Shown: in pieces, positions 17,822-26,480 of the stretch
How positions within the stretch are numbered: the first letter of the stretch is position 1
Layout of the letters: the number at the start of each line of letters is the position of its first letter
From: Rikenellaceae bacterium
GTDB lineage: Bacteria; Bacteroidota; Bacteroidia; Bacteroidales; Rikenellaceae
DNA length: 50,739 bases
Reading direction: 5' to 3'
Assembly: GCA_015059685.1 (NCBI GenBank)
Contig: SUZW01000014.1
Span: 1-50,739 of the forward strand
The notes under the pieces: model-generated
Told to the model about the DNA's origin: nothing
Database searches by the model: none
What the model saw: only the letters and a program-made list of their open reading frames with translations
Translations under genes and position numbers: made by a program

Positions 17822-17829
17822 TATCTTCG
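17822..17829 (+). promoter_or_regulatory. -7 box of recQ
   Basis: TATCTTCG, a one-base variant of TAnnTTTG, ends 5 nt before ATG 17835. The divergent ispE and recQ promoters share only about 50 bp. Confidence 0.55.
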
Positions 17830-17834
17830 CACCT

Positions 17835-19742
17835 ATGGAGGATAAATTACTCGCCACACTGAAAAAATATTGGCATCACGACTCGTTCCGACCTATGCAA
17901 CGAGAGATCATAGAGTCGGTACTCGCAGGGCGTGATACCCTTGCGTTGTTGCCTACGGGTGGCGGTAAATCTATCACATATCAGCTCCCAACGCTGCTTT
18001 CGGAGGGGTTATGCATCGTTGTGACACCCCTTATAGCCCTAATGAAAGACCAGGTCGATGCGTTGCGACGACGAGGCATTGCCGCCACAGCGGTATATTC
18101 GGGTATGACACATCGTCAAATCGACATCGCTCTCGACAACTGCGTCTATGGCGACACGAAGTTTCTCTACATCGCACCCGAGCGTATGGCGAGCGATGTG
18201 TTTCGTCTGCGTGTCGATAGGATGAAGGTTGCACTTTTAGCGGTCGATGAGGCCCACTGTATCTCGCAGTGGGGCTACGACTTCCGCCCATCATATCTAA
18301 AGATAGCGGAGCTGCGGGAGCTACTGCCCGACACCCCCGTTCTTGCACTTACAGCCTCGGCTACACCACTCGTAGCTGACGACATAATGACGCAACTTCA
18401 CTTTGCCGAGCCAAACACTCTGCAGGGCTCGTTTGCCCGCCCTAACCTATCCTACTGCGTGCGCAATGCCGACGATAAGCGTGAGCAGTTGCTGCGTGTG
18501 GTGCGTGGCGTAGAGGGTTGCGGCATCGTCTATGTGCGTAGGCGAAAAGAGGCTGAAGAGCTATCTGCGTGGCTCACCGAGGAGGGGTTCTCGGCCTCGT
18601 TCTACCACGCAGGACTACCAAACGAGGAGCGTGCGATACGACAAGATGAGTGGATAGCCAACAGGGTGCGTATCATGGTGGCGACAAACGCCTTCGGCAT
18701 GGGCATCGACAAGAGCGATGTTCGTTTCGTTGTCCACTACGCTATGCCCGACTCGTTGGAGTCATACTACCAGGAGGCCGGGCGTGCAGGGCGTGACGGA
18801 GAGCGCAGCTATGCCGTACTGCTCAAAGGCTCGGATGACGAGACACGCATTGAGCGATACTTCAAAGCCCAATTTCCGACAAAAGAGGTTATCCGTTCCG
18901 TATATCACAAGATGTCTTCGTTCCTTGGCGTGGCCATAGGTGATGGTCTGCTGGGCTCCTACCCATTCAATATATACGAGTTGTGCAGACGCTTCAAGCT
19001 CAGCGAGATGGAGGTGCGAAGTTCGCTGAAGCTACTGCAGATGAACGGTTACATAACCTACATCGAGGAGAGCGAGAACCCTGCGATGGTGCTATTCACC
19101 GTGGAGCGAAATCAGCTCTACTCGCTCAAAAACACCGACGAGCGTGCCGAGAAGGTTATGACAGCGATGATGCGCCTCTACCCCGGCATATTCACCGAAT
19201 TCCGTGCCATCGACGAGATGGAGATAGCCTCGATGTGCCGCTTCTCATTCGACGAGGTGCGAGAGGTGATGAAGCAGCTGTGGCGCAGCCATATCATCCG
19301 TTACATCCCGACAAACCACACACCTCTGATATTCTACGATGTGGAGCGACTCCCCGAGCGAGATATCTACATCGCTCCCGAGACCTACTCGCAGCGCAAA
19401 GCCCTTATGGAGGAGCGTTTTGACCACATGCTGCGCTACGCCAACAGCGAGGATGAGTGTCGTAGCCGCATCATCGAGGAGTACTTCTGCAAAGATAGCG
19501 GTGAAAGGTGTGGCATCTGCGACAACTGTCTTGCCCGCAAACGCAGAACAATTAGCAACGAGGAGGCCGAGCGTATTGACAACGAGATACTCTCACTCGT
19601 GGATGGCGACAATACAACCCTTCACGACTTGTCCCTCAAAGTCCGAGGCAACCAAGAGCGCATCTTGGAGCGCATAACCCACCTTGTCGAGGAGGGAAAG
19701 ATACGGATAGACTCGATTGGGGGTACCATCGAGCGTATCTAA
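17835..19742 (+). CDS. recQ: ATP-dependent DNA helicase RecQ
   Basis: A 3'-5' DNA helicase for recombination and fork repair. Walker A LLPTGGGKSITYQ is at residues 39-50, the DEAH box VDEAHCISQWGYDFRP at about 137-152, the TASATP motif at ALTASATPLVADDI, and motif VI QEAGRAGRDGERSYAVLL at about 315. The zinc cysteines are in CRSRIIEEYFCKDSGERCGICDNC (about 536-560). Length 635 with a short C-terminus; an HRDC domain is not evident. The longest frame starts at 17535, inside ispE on the other strand; the promoter box and family N-terminus place the start at 17835. Confidence 0.94.
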   Translation: MEDKLLATLKKYWHHDSFRPMQREIIESVLAGRDTLALLPTGGGKSITYQLPTLLSEGLCIVVTPLIALMKDQVDALRRRGIAATAVYSGMTHRQIDIALDNCVYGDTKFLYIAPERMASDVFRLRVDRMKVALLAVDEAHCISQWGYDFRPSYLKIAELRELLPDTPVLALTASATPLVADDIMTQLHFAEPNTLQGSFARPNLSYCVRNADDKREQLLRVVRGVEGCGIVYVRRRKEAEELSAWLTEEGFSASFYHAGLPNEERAIRQDEWIANRVRIMVATNAFGMGIDKSDVRFVVHYAMPDSLESYYQEAGRAGRDGERSYAVLLKGSDDETRIERYFKAQFPTKEVIRSVYHKMSSFLGVAIGDGLLGSYPFNIYELCRRFKLSEMEVRSSLKLLQMNGYITYIEESENPAMVLFTVERNQLYSLKNTDERAEKVMTAMMRLYPGIFTEFRAIDEMEIASMCRFSFDEVREVMKQLWRSHIIRYIPTNHTPLIFYDVERLPERDIYIAPETYSQRKALMEERFDHMLRYANSEDECRSRIIEEYFCKDSGERCGICDNCLARKRRTISNEEAERIDNEILSLVDGDNTTLHDLSLKVRGNQERILERITHLVEEGKIRIDSIGGTIERI

Positions 19743-19888
19743 AGCCCTGTCTGCCCCGAAAATCGCAATATCTGCACGACAGGGTGTCGGAACGATTTGC
19801 AAAAGTGGCTTAAATCGCCTAAAAAGGGGCAAAAATCGCACTTTCTGCGAAAAAGATTTTCCAAAATCTAATTTTTTGAGGATAAAAG

Positions 19889-19919
19889 TTGATTATTCAG
19901 AGAATAATCGCTATTTTTG
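19889..19919 (+). promoter_or_regulatory. Promoter of gyrA
   Basis: TATTTTTG at 19912-19919 with TTG at 19889-19891, spacer 20 nt. The leader to ATG 19972 is about 46 nt. The preceding 19743-19888 holds no gene; an inverted repeat CCCTGTC/GACAGGG (19745-19751 and 19778-19784) without a T run may end recQ transcription. Confidence 0.7.
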
Positions 19920-19971
19920 CGCATATTATAATTGAAACAATTACTCAAAAAAACAATAAACACAAACAACT

Positions 19972-22533
19972 ATGATTGAAGAAGAGAAAGTAACTCCTGC
20001 AGGTCGTGTCGAGAAGATAAATATCGAGGACCACATGAAGGAGTCCTACATCAACTACTCGATGTCGGTTATCGTATCGCGTGCGTTACCCGATGTGCGA
20101 GATGGCTTGAAGCCTGTTCATCGCCGTATTCTGTTCGATATGAATTCGGAGCTGAACCTCTATCACGACAAACCAACCCGAAAGTCGGCCCGTATCGTCG
20201 GAGATGTACTCGGTAAGTTCCACCCACACGGTGACTCATCGGTCTATGATGCTATGTGCCGTTTGGCGCAGCCTTGGGCTATGCGCTACCCTCTCGTCGA
20301 GGGTCAGGGTAACTTCGGTTCGATGGATGGCGACTCACCCGCTGCGATGCGTTATACGGAGGCCCGTATGCAGCGTATCACAGATGAGGTTATGGCCGAC
20401 ATCGACAAGGAGACCATCGACTGGACTCTGAACTTTGACGACACACAGAAGGAGCCAACCGTGCTCCCTACGAAAATTCCGTTGTTGCTCGTGAATGGTG
20501 CAAGCGGTATCGCTGTAGGTATGGCGACGAATATGGCGCCACACAACCTCTCGGAGGTTATCGACGCCTGCTGCGCCTATATCGACAATCGTGAGTGCTC
20601 GTGCGAGGAGCTGCTCTACTTCGTCAAGGGTCCCGACTTCCCTACGGGAGCCCTTATCTATGGCTACGAGGGTGTCAAAGAGGCTCTCTTGACAGGTCGT
20701 GGTCGTGTGGTTATGCGTGCCCGCCACGACATCGAAACAACCGCAACAGGTCGTCAGCAGCTTATCTTCACCGAGATACCTTATATGGTAAATAAGCAGG
20801 AGATGATTAAGCATATCGCAACCCTCACAAAGGAGGGTCGCTTGGAGGGCATCGCAGATGTGAATGACGAGTCGGACCGCAAGGGTACCCGTGTCGTAGT
20901 GACACTCAAGCAGGATGCCGTGGCAAATGTTGTGCTGAATATGTTGTTCAAGCACACCGAGTTGCAATCTTCGTTCTCGGTAAACAACATCGCCCTCGTG
21001 AATGGTCGCCCACAGGTGTTGAACCTGCTCGACCTTATCCGCCACTTCGTGGAGCATCGTCACGATGTTGTGGTACGCCGTTCACGCTTCGACCTGCGCA
21101 AGGCGGAGGAGCGCATCCATATCGTTCTCGGCTTGCTTATTGCACAAGATAACATCGACGAGGTTGTCAAGATTATCAAGGAGGCAAAGACCGTGGATGA
21201 GGCGAAGGCTACCCTCTCGGAGCGTTTCGGATTGAGCGACCTGCAGACCTCGGCTATTGTGGATATGCGTCTGCGTGCATTGACAGGCTTGGCTCACGAC
21301 AAACTCGCTGCCGAGCGTGACGAGTTGCAGGCTACAATAGACTACTTGAACGAGGTACTCCAGAGCGAGGAGATGCAGCTCGGCATCGTCAAGAGCGAGC
21401 TTATCGAGATTAAGGAGAAGTATGGTGACGAGCGTCGCTCGGAGATTGTTTACTCTTCGGAGGAGTTCAACCCCGAGGACTTCTATGCCGACGAGGATAT
21501 GGTTATCACCATCTCGCACCTCGGCTACATCAAGCGTACTTCGCTTGCCGACTACCGCACACAGAACCGTGGTGGCGTGGGTATGAAGGGCTCGGCAACT
21601 CGTGACGAGGACTTCATCGAGCATATCTATGTCGCCTCGATGCACAACACGATGATGTTCTTCACCGAGAAGGGTCGCTGCTTCTGGTTGAAGGTGTATG
21701 AAATTCCGGAGGGTACACGAGCATCGAAGGGTCGTGCCATCCAGAATATTATCAACATCGAGCCTGACGACAAGGTGCGTGCTTACATCAACTGCAAGAA
21801 GCTCACCGACGAGGAGTACATCAACTCCAACTATATTATAATGTGTACCAAGAACGGTACCGTCAAGAAGACCAAGTTGGAGGCTTACTCCCGCCCTCGT
21901 GTAAATGGTATCAACGCCATCGAAATTCGTGAGGGTGACCGCCTTATCGAGGCGAAGCTCACAAGTGGCTCGGCCGAGATTATGATTGCTACCCGTGAGG
22001 GTAAGGCTATCCGCTTCAACGAGGCTACGGTCCGTGAGGTTGGTCGTACCTCGATTGGTGTGCGTGGCGTATCGCTCGAGGGTGACAACGAGGCGATAGG
22101 TATGATTTGCATCGAGCCAGAGTCGAACGAGGATGTATTGGTACTCTCGGCTAATGGCTACGGCAAGCGTACAAACCTCGACGAGTACCGCATCACAAAT
22201 CGTGGCGGTAAGGGTGTCAAGACCATCAACATCACCGACAAGACCGGTGAGTTGGTTGCCATCAAGGCCGTATCCGACGACAACGACCTGATGATTATCA
22301 ACCGTTCGGGCATCACCATCCGCACCTCTATCGAGCAGATCCGTGTTGCAGGTCGTGCTACGCAGGGTGTGCGTATCATCAACCTCCGTGAGGGCGATGA
22401 GATTGCTTCGGTTGCCGTAGTGCCTGTAACCGAAGAGGAGGAGCTCACCGAGGGTGCAATAGTCGAGGGTGCAGAGAGCACCGAGGCTACAGAGGCTGTC
22501 GCAGAGCAGACGAGCGAAACAAATGAACAATAA
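19972..22533 (+). CDS. gyrA: DNA gyrase subunit A
   Basis: Breakage-reunion subunit of gyrase, which introduces negative supercoils. The active tyrosine is Y128 in AAMRYTEARM. The quinolone region is wild-type by sequence: HPHGDSSVYD, with S89 and D93 corresponding to E. coli S83 and D87. The C-terminal beta-pinwheel has the GyrA box at about residue 531 in the form QNRGGVG instead of QRRGGKG. Length 853 with an acidic C-terminal tail (VTEEEELTEGAIVEGAEST) is normal. It is followed by a TPR gene after 27 nt. Confidence 0.97.
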   Translation: MIEEEKVTPAGRVEKINIEDHMKESYINYSMSVIVSRALPDVRDGLKPVHRRILFDMNSELNLYHDKPTRKSARIVGDVLGKFHPHGDSSVYDAMCRLAQPWAMRYPLVEGQGNFGSMDGDSPAAMRYTEARMQRITDEVMADIDKETIDWTLNFDDTQKEPTVLPTKIPLLLVNGASGIAVGMATNMAPHNLSEVIDACCAYIDNRECSCEELLYFVKGPDFPTGALIYGYEGVKEALLTGRGRVVMRARHDIETTATGRQQLIFTEIPYMVNKQEMIKHIATLTKEGRLEGIADVNDESDRKGTRVVVTLKQDAVANVVLNMLFKHTELQSSFSVNNIALVNGRPQVLNLLDLIRHFVEHRHDVVVRRSRFDLRKAEERIHIVLGLLIAQDNIDEVVKIIKEAKTVDEAKATLSERFGLSDLQTSAIVDMRLRALTGLAHDKLAAERDELQATIDYLNEVLQSEEMQLGIVKSELIEIKEKYGDERRSEIVYSSEEFNPEDFYADEDMVITISHLGYIKRTSLADYRTQNRGGVGMKGSATRDEDFIEHIYVASMHNTMMFFTEKGRCFWLKVYEIPEGTRASKGRAIQNIINIEPDDKVRAYINCKKLTDEEYINSNYIIMCTKNGTVKKTKLEAYSRPRVNGINAIEIREGDRLIEAKLTSGSAEIMIATREGKAIRFNEATVREVGRTSIGVRGVSLEGDNEAIGMICIEPESNEDVLVLSANGYGKRTNLDEYRITNRGGKGVKTINITDKTGELVAIKAVSDDNDLMIINRSGITIRTSIEQIRVAGRATQGVRIINLREGDEIASVAVVPVTEEEELTEGAIVEGAESTEATEAVAEQTSETNEQ

Positions 22534-22560
22534 CAATAAACTTTTAACCGTTAGAATAAT

Positions 22561-23892
22561 ATGAAAAAGATTATCTCGATGGTAGCGATGCTGGTGATGC
22601 TTGTGGCATCGACCGCTACCGCACAAAAGGTGAATGACGAAGCGTTCAAGGCTCGTCTTGCAAAGAGCGATACCGAGATTGCAAACCCGAAGAAGTCGGG
22701 CAAGGCGGCCACTTGGCTCAACCGTGCCAAGGTGTGCTCCGATGCTATCTTGGAGCCTACACGCAACCTCTTCGTTGGGTTTGATGCAAATATGCTCAAT
22801 GTGACCATTGGCGCACCTCTCGAGGTGAAGGGTGGCGATGTATATGTCTATGAGTGGGTGGATATCCACACCAAGGATGGTAAGGTGAAGGCGTGGGCCG
22901 AGAAGAAGGAGGTTCTGCCTAACGCCTACGACATAGCCGTAGAGGCCTACAACAAGGCCTACGAGCTGGACCCTGCGACTGCGCCAAAGATTAAGAGTGC
23001 CTTGGATGCGTTGGTAAATCACTACTCGGAGCTCGGTTCGGTGAGCATCGAGATTGGCAAGTACCCCGAGTCTATCGACGCCTATATGAAGGCTGCCAAT
23101 TTGCAGAAGCACCCTGCCATAGGCAAGGTTGACCCTCGCTACTACTTCTATGCAGGTCAGTTGGCTGCGTATATGGGTGCCAAGGATGCCTCATTCTTCG
23201 TCAAGGGCGAGGAGTTCCTCAATGCAGCCAAGGAGTTGGGTTACACCGACGAGGTGGGTAACCTCTACTACTTCCTCTTCCACTGCTACTATGGTCAGCG
23301 TGCAGCCGACAAGGAGTTCCTCATCAAGGCCAAGAACGCTCTGTTGGAGGGTATCGAGAAGTTCCCTCGCAACCAGCGTATCATGGAGGGTCTTATTCAG
23401 CTCTACACCTCGGAGGAGGGCGTAGGCAACCCTGCCGACTTGGTAGGTCGCATCGACCAGCTCTTGGCCGAGAAGCCGGACAATGCAGACCTCTGGTTTG
23501 CTCGTGGTCAGGTCTTCTTCAAGTTGCGTAACTTCGACGAGTGCATCAACTCGTTCGAGCAGCTTGCGAAGCTCCGCCCTAACGACTACGACACAAACTT
23601 CTACCTCGGCTACTTCTATATGGCCAAGGGTGATGAGGTGAACCGTGCCTTCAACACCCGCCTCGACAGCATCAACAGCCAAGAGGAGTATCAGGCAGGT
23701 CTGAAGGAGGTTTCGGCAGCCTATATGAAGGCGTTGCCTTGGTTGGAGAAGGCTCTCGAGCTGAAGCCCGAGAATGCCGACTGTGCCGAGTACCTCAAGT
23801 CGCTCTGCTTCCGCCTGCGTAACGAGGAGGGCGTGATGGAGAAGTACAACAAGTACAACGCCATCTACAAGAAGCTCAAGGGCATTCAATAG
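22561..23892 (+). CDS. Secreted tetratricopeptide-repeat protein
   Basis: A 443-residue protein with signal peptide MKKIISMVAMLVMLVASTATAQ. Helical repeats of TPR type run from about residue 120 (AYDIAVEAYNKAYELDP, PESIDAYMKAANLQK) to the end (ALPWLEKALELKPENADCAEYLKSL). The N-terminal part has a KAATWLNRAKVCSDAI helix pair followed by a small beta region. It starts 27 nt after gyrA and shares its transcript, a pairing I believe is seen in other Bacteroidota though I cannot check it here. Function unknown; a periplasmic scaffold is the likely role. Confidence 0.85.
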   Translation: MKKIISMVAMLVMLVASTATAQKVNDEAFKARLAKSDTEIANPKKSGKAATWLNRAKVCSDAILEPTRNLFVGFDANMLNVTIGAPLEVKGGDVYVYEWVDIHTKDGKVKAWAEKKEVLPNAYDIAVEAYNKAYELDPATAPKIKSALDALVNHYSELGSVSIEIGKYPESIDAYMKAANLQKHPAIGKVDPRYYFYAGQLAAYMGAKDASFFVKGEEFLNAAKELGYTDEVGNLYYFLFHCYYGQRAADKEFLIKAKNALLEGIEKFPRNQRIMEGLIQLYTSEEGVGNPADLVGRIDQLLAEKPDNADLWFARGQVFFKLRNFDECINSFEQLAKLRPNDYDTNFYLGYFYMAKGDEVNRAFNTRLDSINSQEEYQAGLKEVSAAYMKALPWLEKALELKPENADCAEYLKSLCFRLRNEEGVMEKYNKYNAIYKKLKGIQ

Positions 23893-23903
23893 TCAAAAAT
23901 AGC

Positions 23904-23950
23904 ACAAAAGGGGTTATTCTTCTTGCGAAAATAGCCCCTTTTGTACTTTT
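23904..23950 (+). terminator. Terminator after the gyrA-TPR operon
   Basis: ACAAAAGGGG with TTAT (23904-23916) pairs with ATAGCCCCTTTTGT (23931-23944), then ACTTTT. Strong stem with a long loop. Confidence 0.75.
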
Positions 23951-23987
23951 ACCATTAGCCATTGACTTTTTCATTAAACCACAAACT

Positions 23988-25262
23988 ATGAAACGAATAC
24001 TATTCGCTCTTGCAATAGCACTTATCGCCACAGCTTCGGTTGAGGCGAAACCCAAGCAGCTGCCCGATTGGCAGGAGGGATACCTCGATATCCACCATAT
24101 CAGCACAGGTCGTGGCAGTGCTTCGCTCTTTATTATGCCCGATGGCACCCGTATGGTTGTCGATGTGGGCGACCTCGGTGACCCATCACGCTGGAAGCAC
24201 AAGGAGATTATGCCAGCCGTGCCTTCGACCGAGAAGCGACCTGCCGAGTGGGTGGCTCGCTATGTGGAGCACTTCTCGAAGCCTCTCGGCAAACCTCTAT
24301 ATGTGGACTACTGCCTTGTGACACACTTCCACTGCGACCACTTAGGCTACGACGACCACCTCGCCATCGAGGTCGAGGGTAAGCCCTACAAATATACGGG
24401 CGTAACCCACTTTGCCAACCTCGTGTCGATACGCACCCTCATAGATCGTGCATATCCGGGCTACGACTACCCGAGTGCCGAGATTATGCAGCGTCGTGGC
24501 AAGGATTGCTTCCCATTCTACAAGGCTCTCGTAGATGAGCGTGAGGCCAAAGGTGAGAAGAACGAGCAGTTCAAGGTCGGCTCCGACATGCAGTTGGTTT
24601 TGCGTAACAACCCATCGCTCTACCCCACCTTCCGCATCGTAAATCTCTGCGGCAACGGCCTTATCTGGACAGGCGAGGGCAATGGCGTGCGCAACCTCAT
24701 ACCCGACGATGCCCCCGCAGGTTCGACGCTCGGTGAGAACAACGAGAGCTGCGGCTTCCGCTTGGAGTATGGCGACTTCTCCTACTACACGGGTGGCGAT
24801 ATCGGTGGCAAGTACTCGAAGAAGGCCAACAACTACTGGAAGGATGTGCAGAGTGCCGTAGCCAAGGTCGTAGGCAAGGTCGATGTGGCGTTGGCCGACC
24901 ACCACGGACAGCACGACTCGATGAATGCCAATCTGTTGCGTGCGCTCGATGCGCAGGTTATAGTGTTACCCGTATGGGACCTCTACCACCCACAGCCTGC
25001 CACGATGAAGCGTATCTGGGAGGTGTCGCCCGAGTGCGAGGTCTATGCCGCAGGTATGGCTCCCGAGAACCGCTACGAGCGTCTTGGCGAGTACGGCAAG
25101 CGCATCAAGCAGGATGGACATATCGTGGTGAGGGTCTATAAGGGCGGCAAGAAGTTCCAAATCTTCGTGCTGAACGACTACTCACTCAACTACGAGATAC
25201 TCTACAAGTCGAAGGTCTTTAAGGCAGAGAGGAGAGAGGAGAGAGGAGTGCGCAAATTATAA
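23988..25262 (+). CDS. Secreted metallo-beta-lactamase-fold hydrolase
   Basis: A 424-residue protein with signal peptide MKRILFALAIALIATASVEA. The metal motif HFHCDH is at about residue 110 (VTHFHCDHLGYDDH), and a later ALADHHGQHDSMN (about 305) and GGDIGG supply further MBL ligands. The layout resembles the extracellular hydrolase domain of ComEC-type proteins rather than beta-lactamases. The last residues (RREERGVRKL) are encoded by AG-rich sequence (GAGAGGAGAGAGGAG) that runs into the repeat block beginning at 25263, so the tail may be a late addition. Substrate unknown; phosphodiester or nucleotide cleavage is possible. Confidence 0.85.
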   Translation: MKRILFALAIALIATASVEAKPKQLPDWQEGYLDIHHISTGRGSASLFIMPDGTRMVVDVGDLGDPSRWKHKEIMPAVPSTEKRPAEWVARYVEHFSKPLGKPLYVDYCLVTHFHCDHLGYDDHLAIEVEGKPYKYTGVTHFANLVSIRTLIDRAYPGYDYPSAEIMQRRGKDCFPFYKALVDEREAKGEKNEQFKVGSDMQLVLRNNPSLYPTFRIVNLCGNGLIWTGEGNGVRNLIPDDAPAGSTLGENNESCGFRLEYGDFSYYTGGDIGGKYSKKANNYWKDVQSAVAKVVGKVDVALADHHGQHDSMNANLLRALDAQVIVLPVWDLYHPQPATMKRIWEVSPECEVYAAGMAPENRYERLGEYGKRIKQDGHIVVRVYKGGKKFQIFVLNDYSLNYEILYKSKVFKAERREERGVRKL

Positions 25263-25370
25263 CGGCCAGTAAGGGCCAGTAAGGGCTATTAAGGGCCAGT
25301 AAGGGTATAGCGCCTTCTTTACTGGCCGTTACTCGCCCTTACTAACCCTTAATTCACCTGCGCCGTGACA
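25263..25370. repeat. Composite repeat D, copy 2 (inverted) with GGCCAGTAAG 10-mer array
   Basis: Four 10-bp units (GGCCAGTAAG, GGCCAGTAAG, GGCTATTAAG, GGCCAGTAAG) lead into AGCGCC, then partly complementary units (TTACTGGCCGTTACT), and finish with CCTGCGCCGTGACA, the reverse of the ATCACGGCGCA boundary of copies 1 and 3. The block can fold back on itself. Confidence 0.75.
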
Positions 25371-25389
25371 ACCTTCAGAGTTCCGACAA

Positions 25390-25459
25390 CTACTCACTAC
25401 TCACTACTCTCTACTCTCTCCTCACTACTCACTACTCACTACTCACTACTCACTATTCT
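25390..25459. repeat. Heptamer array (CTACTCA type), ten units, 70 bp
   Basis: Ten uninterrupted 7-bp units: CTACTCA twice, CTACTCT twice, CTCCTCA, CTACTCA four times, CTATTCT. It overlaps the 3' end of the next gene: the stop codon and the last VSSE residues of the glycosyltransferase at 25439-26158 are array sequence. Confidence 0.92.
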
Positions 25460-26158
25460 CCTGAACGGCAGTTTCAGCACACCGAAGAAGGCTTCGCCAA
25501 AGATGCTCGACGACATTTTGGAGGTGCCCTCCACCCTATCGACAAAGATTATCGACTCCTCCTTGATGCGGAAGCCGAGTCGCCAAGCCGTATATTTCAT
25601 CTCGATTTGGAAGCCGTAGCCTATCATCTCGACCTTGTCGAGGTTCATCTTGCGCAGCACCTCGGCCTTGTAGCCCACAAAGCCTGCCGTAGAGTCATAG
25701 ACCGGCATACGGGTTATGGTGCGGACATAGAGCGAAGCACCATAGGATATAAGTATGCGTGAGAGTGGCCAATTCACCACATTCATACCGCTTATGTAGC
25801 GAGAGCCCACCACCACATCGGCATCGTCGTTCAGGCGAGCCGAGAGTCGCAGCAGGTCGTCGGGGTTGTGCGAGAAGTCGCAGTCCATCTCGAAGATTTG
25901 GTCGTAGTCACGCTCCAGAGCCCACCTAAAGCCTGCGATATAGGCTGTGCCCAAGCCGAGCTTACCGCTACGCTCCACGAGGTTCACACGACCGCCATAC
26001 TCGGCCATCTTCTCACGGATTATCGCAGCCGTGCCATCGGGCGAGCCATCATCGACATACAAAAGGTCGAAGTCACCCTCGAGCGACATCACCTTATCGG
26101 TCATACGAGCCACATTCTCTCGCTCGTTGTATGTGGGAATTATTACGATTCTCTTCAT
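25439..26158 (-). CDS. Polyprenol monophosphomannose synthase-like family 2 glycosyltransferase
   Basis: A 239-residue cytoplasmic GT2 enzyme that would transfer a sugar from a nucleotide donor to a polyprenyl phosphate (DPM1 type). Motifs: IIPTYNERENV at the start, LYVDDGSPDGTAAI, GLGTAYIAGFRWAL, the DxD in EMDCDFSHNPDDL (about residue 93) and YGFQIEMKYTAWRLG. Length agrees with short DPM1-like proteins lacking a membrane domain. Its stop codon lies inside the CTACTCA array, so the original C-terminus has been replaced or trimmed. It ends a minus-strand run of envelope genes. Confidence 0.9.
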   Translation of the reverse strand: MKRIVIIPTYNERENVARMTDKVMSLEGDFDLLYVDDGSPDGTAAIIREKMAEYGGRVNLVERSGKLGLGTAYIAGFRWALERDYDQIFEMDCDFSHNPDDLLRLSARLNDDADVVVGSRYISGMNVVNWPLSRILISYGASLYVRTITRMPVYDSTAGFVGYKAEVLRKMNLDKVEMIGYGFQIEMKYTAWRLGFRIKEESIIFVDRVEGTSKMSSSIFGEAFFGVLKLPFRRIVSSE

Positions 26159-26166
26159 AATTCTAT

Positions 26167-26201
26167 TTAGCTATTAGCTATTAGCCATTGGCTATTGGCT
26201 T
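26167..26201. repeat. Heptamer array (TTAGCTA/TTAGCCA type), 35 bp
   Basis: Units TTAGCTA, TTAGCTA, TTAGCCA, TTGGCTA, TTGGCTT, followed by TTTT. It begins 9 nt upstream of the glycosyltransferase start codon. Confidence 0.85.
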
Positions 26202-26220
26202 TTTTATAATTCAAAATTTA

Positions 26221-26471
26221 GCGCAGTAAAATGGCATGCGCTCCCGCTGGTCGCTGAATGGCAACGAACCGACGCCAAACCGAGAGCAGAGAGTGCTTGC
26301 ACACTATGCCGAGGTGCGAAGGAGGAAGACCGTAGGTCAATGGCATGCGCTCGTTACACTCGCTGAATGGCAAATGCGCCTCTCATTAAGCACTCCTTTG
26401 GAGTGCGCTGCCATTAAATGCCATTAAGGGCGCAAGCCCGAATGCCATTAAATGCCATCTTTCTTGGCGCA
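26221..26471. repeat. Composite hairpin repeat A, copy 2, with an embedded family C block
   Basis: It is flanked by GCGCA at both ends (26221-26225 and 26467-26471). Hairpins: GCACTCC-TTT-GGAGTGC (26390-26406), GGGC-GCAA-GCCC (26428-26439) and GACC-GTA-GGTC (26328-26338), separated by spacers such as TGCCATTAAATGCCATTAA. The stretch 26278-26341 is a second repeat also found at 37249-37313. Together with the array before it, this fills the 322-bp gap; no gene is supported there. Confidence 0.82.
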
Positions 26472-26480
26472 AAGAACTCA

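Noticed and set aside
17535..17834. 100-residue N-terminal extension of RecQ
   Set aside because: It overlaps ispE antisense, precedes the recQ promoter box, and RecQ proteins begin at the MEDKLLATLKKYW position.
20236..20250. Quinolone resistance mutation in gyrA
   Set aside because: S89 and D93, the equivalents of E. coli S83 and D87, are unchanged.
21082..23112. A 676-codon open frame opposite gyrA and the TPR gene
   Set aside because: It spans two genuine genes on the other strand and shows no recognisable domain; antisense shadow.
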